This document shows, in pieces, positions 6,852-11,560 of a stretch of DNA of 11,560 nucleotides (position 1 is the stretch's first letter; every line of letters begins with the position of its first letter). The position numbers and the translations under genes are program-made. Source of the DNA: an uncultured Oscillospiraceae bacterium. Lineage in GTDB: Bacteria; Bacillota; Clostridia; Oscillospirales; Oscillospiraceae. A model generated the notes under the pieces. That model was not told the origin of the DNA and searched no databases. It saw only the letters and a program-made list of their open reading frames with translations. The DNA lies in contig CAKTLD010000059.1 in NCBI GenBank assembly GCA_934572445.1, positions 1 through 11,560 on the forward strand. The letters are read 5' to 3'.

Positions 6852-8585
6852 ATGGCATATCGGGAAAGTTACGCGGGCAAGATCAACCGCAAGCTGAACA
6901 AGAAGCTCCACGTCGTCGAGGTGGCCTCGGGACGGCAGAAGGCCGACCTCGTGCTCAAGAACGCGACGTATGTGAACGTCTTCTGCAACGAGCTCAGTCA
7001 TGGCGACATCGCCGTGGCCGAAGGGCTGATCGCAGGCATGGGCGAGCATTACGAGGGCGCGGTCGAGATCGACATGGGCGGCAAGCTCGTGCTGCCCGGC
7101 TTTGTCGACGCGCACATCCACTTAGAGAGCGCGCTCGTTTCCCCCAAGGAATTTGCCAACGCCGTCATTCCGCACGGCACCACGACCGTCATCACCGACC
7201 CGCACGAGATCGCCAACGTCATGGGCACCGACGGCATCGAATACATGCTGCAAGCCACCGAGGATCTTCCCGTCGACGTGCGCTTCATGCTCCCCTCCTG
7301 TGTGCCCGCAACGCCGCTCGACGAATCCGGCGCGGTGCTCGACTACCGCGCGATCGACTCGTTCTATGAGCACAACCGCGTTGAGGGTCTTGCCGAGATG
7401 ATGAACTACGTCGGCGTCGCGAACGCCGACGAGCAGGTGCTGGAAAAGATCGTCGCCGCGCAGGCGCACCACAAGAAGATCGATGGCCACGCGCCGGGGC
7501 TTGCGGGCAACGACTTGAACGCTTACATCGCCGCGGGCGTTTATTCCGACCACGAATGCAGCACCGTTGAGGATGCCATCGCCAAGCTCGAGCGCGGGCA
7601 GTACATCATGATCCGCGAGGGTACGGCCGCGCGCAACCTTGACGCGCTCCTCCCGCTGCTCACGCCGCAGTACTACACCTACTGCATGTTCTGCACGGAC
7701 GACAAGCACCCGAACGACCTGCTCGAAAAGGGCCATATTGACTACATCGTGCGCAGGGCCATCAAGGCGGGCGTCGACCCGATCATCGCCGTCAAATGTG
7801 CGAGCCACCACGCCGCGCGCTACTTCCTGCTCAACAACCGCGGCGCGATCGCGCCGGGCTTCCTCGCGGATTTTGTCATCATCGACAACTTTGACGATTT
7901 CAACATTCTTGAGGTCTATAAAAAAGGCAAGCTCATGTTCGACGGCAAGACCGTCACGCCCTTTGACGCACCTGAGATCGACCCGCACCTTGTCAAGCGC
8001 TCGCATGAGACGTTCCACGTCGCTCACCTTGAGGCGAAGGACTTCATCGAGTCCCGCCCGCGCGCTGTGCTCGGCATGGTGCCCGGCGAGATCGTCACGA
8101 CTGACGCAGGCTACGCCGAAAAGATCAGCGTCGAGGACGACATCTTGAAAATTGCCGTCATCGAGCGCCACAAGAACACGCATCATATCGGCATCGGCTA
8201 CATCAAGGGTTACGGCCTCAAGTCCGGCGCGGTGGCAACGTCCATCTCGCACGACAGCCACAACATCATCGTTGTCGGCGCGAATGAAGAGGACATGGCT
8301 GCGGCGGTCAACCGCGTGGTCGAGCTTGGCGGCGGCATCGTCGTGATGGACGGCGGCAAGGTGCTCGGCGAGGTGCAGCTCCAGATTGCGGGCATCATGA
8401 GCGAAGCGCCGCTCATCGAAGTCAACGAAGCGCTTGAGAACGCCAAGGAGCAGGCCTTTGCCCTCGGTGTTTCCCGCGGGGTCGATCCGTTTATGACGCT
8501 CTCGTTCATGGCGCTGACCGTCATCCCGACGCTGCGCCTCACGACGCGCGGCGTGTTCGATGTGATCAACCAGCGCTATGTGTAA
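6852..8585 (+). CDS. ade: Adenine deaminase
   Basis: Cytoplasmic metal-dependent amidohydrolase that converts adenine to hypoxanthine and ammonia, 577 aa, normal for the Ade family. Metal and active-site motifs appear in order: D86AHIHLE92, D116PHEIANV123, D211GHAPG216, S232DHEC236 and C281TDDKHP287. The C-terminal domain keeps the family's ISHDSHNIIVVG segment and ends with a TLSFMALTVIPTLRLTTRGVFD stretch typical of this enzyme. The ATG at 6852 follows AAGGAGG. It is a single-gene transcription unit with its own promoter and terminator. With the phosphoribosyltransferase upstream it completes adenine salvage; the AT-rich lipoprotein/recombinase island lies between them. Confidence 0.97.
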   Translation: MAYRESYAGKINRKLNKKLHVVEVASGRQKADLVLKNATYVNVFCNELSHGDIAVAEGLIAGMGEHYEGAVEIDMGGKLVLPGFVDAHIHLESALVSPKEFANAVIPHGTTTVITDPHEIANVMGTDGIEYMLQATEDLPVDVRFMLPSCVPATPLDESGAVLDYRAIDSFYEHNRVEGLAEMMNYVGVANADEQVLEKIVAAQAHHKKIDGHAPGLAGNDLNAYIAAGVYSDHECSTVEDAIAKLERGQYIMIREGTAARNLDALLPLLTPQYYTYCMFCTDDKHPNDLLEKGHIDYIVRRAIKAGVDPIIAVKCASHHAARYFLLNNRGAIAPGFLADFVIIDNFDDFNILEVYKKGKLMFDGKTVTPFDAPEIDPHLVKRSHETFHVAHLEAKDFIESRPRAVLGMVPGEIVTTDAGYAEKISVEDDILKIAVIERHKNTHHIGIGYIKGYGLKSGAVATSISHDSHNIIVVGANEEDMAAAVNRVVELGGGIVVMDGGKVLGEVQLQIAGIMSEAPLIEVNEALENAKEQAFALGVSRGVDPFMTLSFMALTVIPTLRLTTRGVFDVINQRYV

Positions 8586-8607
8586 TCGATGTGATCCCTG
8601 TATGACG

Positions 8608-8640
8608 AAAGGCTCCGGCGCAAAGCGCCGGAGCCTTTTT
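8608..8640 (+). terminator. Intrinsic terminator of adenine deaminase
   Basis: GGCTCCGGCGC-AAA-GCGCCGGAGCC, extended by AAA/TTT to a 14 bp perfect stem (8608-8621 and 8625-8638), then a T run. It starts 22 bp after the stop codon. Confidence 0.95.
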
Positions 8641-8652
8641 CAAAAGTTTTTC

Positions 8653-8681
8653 TTGCAAATACGCTCCGCATCGCATATAAT
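8653..8681 (+). promoter_or_regulatory. tRNA-Leu promoter
   Basis: TTGCAA (8653-8658), a 17 bp spacer, TATAAT (8676-8681), ending 13 bp before the first tRNA-like copy. I see no comparable promoter in front of the intact tRNA at 8874, so this one may drive it by readthrough. Confidence 0.85.
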
Positions 8682-8694
8682 GACCTTTGCACCT

Positions 8695-8733
8695 GCCGGT
8701 GTGATGGAATTGGTAGACGTAGCGGACTCAAAA
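8695..8733 (+). pseudogene. Truncated tRNA-Leu (5' half only)
   Basis: Acceptor strand GCCGGTG, D arm and the 5' side of the anticodon arm through loop CTCAAAA (anticodon CAA). It matches the intact copy at 8874 except for one inserted T in the D loop and one C/T change. Homology stops exactly at the 3' edge of the anticodon loop. The following GCCAG-TAAGT-CTGGC hairpin (8734-8748) does not rebuild the anticodon stem, and no T arm follows. Confidence 0.88.
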
Positions 8734-8873
8734 GCCAGTAAGTCTGGCAGTATGAACTCTGGTAAAATCCTTGATTTTTCAAGGCTTCCCAGTTACAATA
8801 AAATATGGCTTTTGTAGTGAGTTCTCTCCTTGTTCTCTCCTATGAGAATTTTGGGAGTTTCTCGATAAAATGT
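8734..8873. other. Spacer between the tRNA-Leu 5' half and the intact tRNA-Leu
   Basis: 140 bp of AT-rich sequence with two small hairpins, GCCAG/CTGGC (8734-8748) and CCTTGA/TCAAGG (8769-8784), and no gene. It is bounded by direct repeats of the tRNA 5' half, so it may be the remnant of an excised or decayed integrated element. Confidence 0.5.
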
Positions 8874-8959
8874 GCCGGTGTGATGGAATGGTAGACGTAG
8901 CGGATTCAAAATCCGCCGGGGGCAACTCCATGTGGGTTCGAGTCCCACCACCGGCACCA
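8874..8959 (+). tRNA. tRNA-Leu, anticodon CAA
   Basis: Complete class II tRNA, 86 nt with encoded CCA. Acceptor stem GCCGGTG/CACCGGC; anticodon stem GCGGA/TCCGC with loop TTCAAAA; a long variable arm, GGGGGCAACTCC-like, as expected for Leu; T arm GTGGG-TTCGAGT-CCCAC; discriminator A then CCA. The integrase gene begins 74 bp past its 3' end, so it is a likely attachment site. Confidence 0.96.
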
Positions 8960-8962
8960 CTT

Positions 8963-9010
8963 GAAAAGACTGGATTTTTCCATATAGGAAAAGCTCGGTC
9001 TTTTCCATTT
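8963..9010 (+). terminator. Probable tRNA-Leu terminator
   Basis: Outer stem GAAAAGAC (8963-8970) with GTCTTTTC (8998-9005), inner stem TTTTCC-ATATA-GGAAAA, ending in a T-rich run. The stem is AT-rich for a terminator, but the position directly after the CCA fits. Confidence 0.6.
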
Positions 9011-9033
9011 TTAGCCGCGTTCAACCGCGCTTC

Positions 9034-10221
9034 TCACGCTTGCACAGCTTCTCTTGCTGCAAGGTTTGCACTGATGGTAAAATTGTCCTGCATCGCATTG
9101 CCTGTGATCTCCTTCGAGCTTGACTCCAGATGGGCGTAGATATTTGCAGTTGTATTGTAATTGCTATGCCCCAACCACGCCTGAATATCTTTCATTGAAA
9201 TTCCGCTCTTGAGAAGGAGGCTCGCGCAGGTATGTCTCAATTCATGGAAAGTAATCTCCCGCAGGTTGTTATTCTTCAAGAGCAACTTAAAATGCTGCGA
9301 TACATAATTAGGCCTGATTGGCTCCCCGAGATCATTCACATAGATATAGTCACTTTCATGATAGCAGTTGCCACAGAGTTCGCGGTATTCCTCCTGATGT
9401 TTTTTCATTTGAAGCAACAACCTCCGGTATTCCGGAACTAGCGGCAAGGTACGATAGCTCTTTTTGTTCTTCGGTCGATCCTTTGCAACAATGGTGTCCT
9501 TTCCATCAATACTAACCTCAACAACTACATGCGCAATCGTGATCGTATTGGCGTCAAAGTCAATAGAATCCCATTTCAGGCCCATGATCTCAGAACGGCG
9601 TAGCCCGTAAAATGCTGCCATCAACACGGGAAACTCGGCTCCATCCCCCTTTACGCAACTAAGCAGATGCTCTACCTCTGATAAGGTATAGAATTTTCCG
9701 ATGTGCTCGACCTGCTTAGGGCGCATCCCGCGTTTCAGGGGAGTCATTGGAATCTTCTCCAGCCGAACGGCATCGTTGAGGGCTTTGCTGATGTTTGCGT
9801 GGTACTTGATGATCGTGTTGTTGCTGATCTCCAGTTCCGTTGCACAATAGGTATAGAAGTCTTGAATGTCACCGGCACGCAGACCGCCCAGCGTGACCTT
9901 ACGCCCACGAAAAAACGGGACGATACGCTTTTCAACATTCGTTTTGTATCCAGCGTAAGTCGTTATATCCACGGATGATTTGATTTGCCTGAGCCAGTAG
10001 AGCATATAGTCGGCAAAAAGCATATTGGCATCGGCTGTACGCTGATACTCAGCAGGCTGATATTTTTGTCGTTCTGCTACCAGCATTGCCTCCGCCTTTC
10101 GTTTGTTGCCCTTCACCGACAGTCCTGTTGCTATCCACTTACGTTTTCGCTTTCCATCCGAGTCCACAAAGTTTAATACAATATAAAAAATAGTATTTGA
10201 ATTTGAGTTGCCGAAAAGCAT
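9034..10221 (-). pseudogene. Tyrosine integrase of ICE/phage type, N-terminus displaced by an insertion
   Basis: Tyrosine recombinase with an intact catalytic domain. Numbered from a GTG at 10386, the residues are: Arg in FYGLRRSE (R263), H381-x2-R384 in HELRHTCASLLLKSG, His in LGHSN (H407), and nucleophile Y417 in TTANIYAHL. The SAM-like core-binding domain is at about 120-215. Authentic family sequence starts at FYIVLNF (about 10188), whose normal first 12-14 residues are found 1.1 kb away at 11314-11358. Upstream of that point the frame is open to 10386 but reads unrelated sequence. An ATG at 10221 and the GTG at 10386 both lack a good ribosome binding site. Lying 74 bp from tRNA-Leu(CAA), it likely served an element integrated there. 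It may still make a shortened protein, but the original promoter and start are gone. Confidence 0.85.
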
Positions 10222-10298
10222 TAAACGAAGAAAACCGTTGTAAATACTGACTTTTTTGCCTATTAACACACTTGAATACACAACGATTATTGATTTTA

Positions 10299-10317
10299 TG
10301 GTGCCCAAATGGTGCCC
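10299..10317 (+). repeat. 19 bp direct repeat, copy 1
   Basis: TGGTGCCCAAATGGTGCCC, itself an 11 bp-period tandem of TGGTGCCC. It matches 11161-11179 at 17 of 19 positions. The pair brackets the pyrophosphatase-like gene. Confidence 0.8.
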
Positions 10318-10393
10318 GAATTTACTGCGGCAATATAAAATGATACAAGCAGATGTAAAGACAAAAACGATGATAGATAAATTCACAGCTTTG

Positions 10394-10402
10394 TGCTATT
10401 AT
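10394..10402 (+). promoter_or_regulatory. Probable promoter of the pyrophosphatase-like gene
   Basis: TGC-TATTAT extended -10 about 38 bp before the ATG. No matching -35 at 16-18 bp. Confidence 0.45.
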
Positions 10403-10439
10403 CATAGAAATTGATAAATATGAATTTGGAGGAGATTTC

Positions 10440-10787
10440 ATGCACAGATTTGATAATAGTTTCTGGAGTACATTAGATGCCTTAGTCAGCAAATCAGAAA
10501 TCATCATAGATAGGCCAAAAGGAACTGCACATCCTAAATATCCTGATTTCATTTATAAAGTCAATTATGGGTATTTGAAAGATACAGCATCCATGGATGG
10601 CGCAGGGATAGATGTATGGGTCGGAACGAATGGGAAAAATATAGATGCTATTATGTGTATTGTTGATTTGATGAAAAGGGATTCTGAAATTAAAATACTG
10701 ATAGGTTGCACGGAAGAAGAAAAGGCTATTATATACGAAACCCACAATGAAACACAGTACATGAAAGGAATTTTAATTCGTCGATAA
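10440..10787 (+). CDS. Short inorganic-pyrophosphatase-like protein
   Basis: A 115 aa protein resembling the core of soluble family I pyrophosphatases, which split pyrophosphate and are usually near 170 aa or longer. YKVNYGYLKDTASMDGAGIDVWV (39-61) aligns with the family's YPANYGF-DGDPLDVLV region. Y43, Y45, D53 and D58 are kept, but the middle aspartate of DGDPLD is A55; in E. coli that residue (Asp67) is the proposed general base. DLMKRDSEIK (76-85) may match the DEAGEDAK metal-binding loop, with D76 and D81 kept. The N-terminal strand is short, retaining DRPKG (24-28). GGAGGAG lies just before the ATG, so it looks translated. AT-rich, inside the insertion that splits the integrase. It may be a small divergent family with another substrate rather than a true pyrophosphatase. 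Confidence 0.75.
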   Translation: MHRFDNSFWSTLDALVSKSEIIIDRPKGTAHPKYPDFIYKVNYGYLKDTASMDGAGIDVWVGTNGKNIDAIMCIVDLMKRDSEIKILIGCTEEEKAIIYETHNETQYMKGILIRR

Positions 10788-10813
10788 TTTTATATTTGTG
10801 AGTGCATTCCCAA

Positions 10814-10866
10814 CAAGCAAAAATGAAAGACATTTTTACGGAAAGGGTACCCCTTTCCTATGCTTG
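10814..10866. other. Possible three-way-junction fold
   Basis: Closing stem CAAGCA (10814-10819) / TGCTTG (10861-10866) encloses AAAATG-AAAGA-CATTTT (10820-10836) and GGAAAGGG-TAC-CCCTTTCC (10840-10858). It starts 27 bp after the pyrophosphatase-like stop. No T run follows, so it is not a standard terminator. Confidence 0.4.
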
Positions 10867-10985
10867 CTACGGAACATTTCATTTGGTGCGTCGGTGTTTC
10901 CCATGCTTTTTTAAATCGCCCATATTTTATATGGAATGGGGGCAGGAAAGGAACGGAAGGGAACGGATAGCATTTCTCTTTGAGG

Positions 10986-11099
10986 TGTTACGCAGTTAAA
11001 AGGCGTTTTCACAGGAAAAGGTATAAACACCTTGTCTGCTGATTTTGGTGTCTGCAAAGCCTTTGTTTTCAAGACGTATAGAACCTCTATTGCGTAACA
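10986..11099. other. Possible branched RNA fold closed by a 9 bp long-range stem
   Basis: TGTTACGCA (10986-10994) is the exact complement of TGCGTAACA (11091-11099). Inside lie AAAGGC/GCCTTT (10999-11004 and 11059-11064), a TTTTC-ACAG-GAAAA hairpin and AAGGT-ATAAAC-ACCTT. The strand is unknown. Confidence 0.35.
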
Positions 11100-11160
11100 A
11101 TGCTGTAAAAACAAGGGGGTGTAGTAACACCGCCTGATATGCATGGGCATGTCTTATTTG

Positions 11161-11179
11161 TGGTGCTAAAATGGTGCCC
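11161..11179 (+). repeat. 19 bp direct repeat, copy 2
   Basis: TGGTGCTAAAATGGTGCCC, 17 of 19 identical to 10299-10317 in the same orientation and 862 bp away. Confidence 0.8.
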
Positions 11180-11313
11180 AGCCTTACAAAATTAACCTAT
11201 GCGGAGATATAACAAGAAAAATGACGATATGCAAAAAAGCCTTATTTTAAGCTGTTTTCAAGATATGGTATAAACAGTTATAAGGGCGTATAAAAAGCTT
11301 TTCATCTATCTAA

Positions 11314-11358
11314 TCAATAAAAAAGTCCTTTTTTCTCTTGCAGATGGCCCGCTACCAT
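11314..11358 (-). pseudogene. Detached 5' end of the tyrosine integrase gene
   Basis: The minus strand reads MVAGHLQEKKGLFY then a stop (14 codons). This is the normal first segment of this integrase family, in which it leads directly into xVLNFxDxDGKRK; that continuation is at 10182 and below. A perfect AAGGAGG lies 8 nt before the ATG. The stop arises exactly where the insertion joins, after the 8 bp repeat at 11317-11324. Confidence 0.8.
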
Positions 11359-11409
11359 TCTGTTAACCTCCTTACTTAACAGTAGCGTCTTTCAACAAAC
11401 GACAACATC

Positions 11410-11438
11410 ATTGTAGCATGCTGAATCCGCCGGAACAA
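11410..11438 (-). promoter_or_regulatory. Original integrase promoter
   Basis: On the minus strand TTGTTC (11438-11433), a 17 bp spacer, TACAAT (11415-11410) with a TGC extended -10, about 50 bp before the ATG at 11358. It now drives only the 14-codon fragment and whatever lies in the insertion. Confidence 0.6.
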
Positions 11439-11560
11439 TGGTGCGCAAGATTTTATTTTCACGGACAAACGTATTTAGATTTCAGTGGAAATGTCAAGAA
11501 ATGTGCAGTCGGGAAACACCCAAAATCTGAAAAGCATGGTAATACAGCGCAGTTTTCCGA
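11439..11560. other. Right edge, no feature identified
   Basis: 122 bp upstream of the integrase promoter. I see no gene, no tRNA 3' fragment that would mark the far attachment site, and no clear repeat, so the integrated element probably continues beyond the window. Confidence 0.5.

Larger units (their letters stand above)
10788..11316. other. AT-rich non-coding stretch with possible RNA folds
   Basis: About 530 bp with no convincing gene on either strand; open frames of 65-79 codons lack ribosome binding sites and family features. It contains two possible branched folds (10814-10866 and 10986-11099), the second 19 bp repeat (11161-11179), a purine-rich stretch with two GGAACGGA-like units near 10950-10970, and an imperfect dyad around 11235-11288. 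Confidence 0.5.
10183..11324. mobile_element. Insertion of about 1.13 kb inside the integrase gene, flanked by 8 bp direct repeats
   Basis: ATAAAAAA occurs at 10183-10190 and 11317-11324. Removing one copy and the DNA between fuses the codons of MVAGHLQEKKGLFY in frame to IVLNF, restoring a normal integrase start. The 1126 bp insert carries the pyrophosphatase-like gene and the 19 bp direct repeats. No clear terminal inverted repeats and no transposase are seen, so the type of element is unknown. Confidence 0.72.

Noticed and set aside
8695-8790. First tRNA-Leu copy as an intron-containing tRNA
   Set aside because: The break is at a position where tRNA-Leu introns are known, but no matching 3' exon follows before the complete second tRNA, and the 140 bp is too short for a group I intron core.
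8578-9024. Short open frames over the tRNA-Leu copies, including one reading GGGTRTH and VGLEPTWS
   Set aside because: These are the familiar spurious translations of tRNA-Leu sequence and overlap a well-folded tRNA.
10911-11150. 79-codon minus-strand open frame in the insertion
   Set aside because: No ribosome binding site, no recognisable domain, and it overlaps the candidate RNA folds.
10191-11316. Terminal inverted repeats of the insertion (GAAAAGC near 10214 and its complement near 11300)
   Set aside because: Only seven bases match, at unequal distances from the ends, so they do not define a transposon.
11421-11433. AATCCGCCGG near the right edge as a tRNA-Leu 3' fragment (far attachment site)
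   Set aside because: Only 10 bases match, about what chance gives in a window this size, and the following sequence diverges from the variable and T arms.

Overview
The window looks like chromosome of a GC-rich Bacillota in the class Clostridia, most likely Oscillospiraceae-like. The evidence is a tRNA-Phe T-box leader on pheS, strong AGGAGG-type ribosome binding sites, TTGCAA/TTGACA-type promoters, long GC-rich terminators, and a GC-rich core interrupted by AT-rich islands. The family placement is inference.

Region 1 (1-2833, minus strand) is the phenylalanyl-tRNA synthetase operon: promoter, T-box leader with a UUC specifier, pheS, a hairpin-rich 160 bp gap, and the 5' part of pheT, which runs off the left edge. 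Region 2 (2828-4870, plus strand) carries a PAP2 membrane phosphatase, a small PspC-domain protein and a purine phosphoribosyltransferase. Each has its own promoter, and a strong terminator closes the block. The PAP2 and pheS promoters face apart and share one palindromic -35 hexamer.

Region 3 (4877-6591, minus strand, AT-rich) looks acquired. It holds a predicted lipoprotein and a small serine recombinase gene. Between them lies a segment of about 115 bp bounded by two inverted 26 bp sites. Each site has two 12 bp half-sites around a GT/AC core, the layout of a serine-recombinase crossover site. The best promoter in the segment currently points away from the lipoprotein gene, so this reads as an invertible promoter switch in the OFF state. 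The recombinase carries a frameshift inside a perfect 17 bp palindrome, so the switch may be frozen unless another recombinase acts on it.

Region 4 (6745-8640, plus strand) is adenine deaminase with its own promoter and terminator. Together with the phosphoribosyltransferase it covers adenine salvage on either side of the island. Region 5 (8653-9010) has a tRNA-Leu promoter, a tRNA-Leu 5' half that breaks off in the anticodon loop, and 140 bp further on an intact tRNA-Leu(CAA).

Region 6 (9034-11560) is a tyrosine integrase of the ICE/phage type next to the tRNA. Its first 14 codons, ribosome binding site and promoter lie at 11314-11438, cut off from the rest by an insertion of about 1.13 kb flanked by 8 bp direct repeats. 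The insertion carries a short inorganic-pyrophosphatase-like gene that lacks one catalytic aspartate, a pair of near-identical 19 bp direct repeats, and about 500 bp of AT-rich DNA with several possible RNA folds and no convincing gene.
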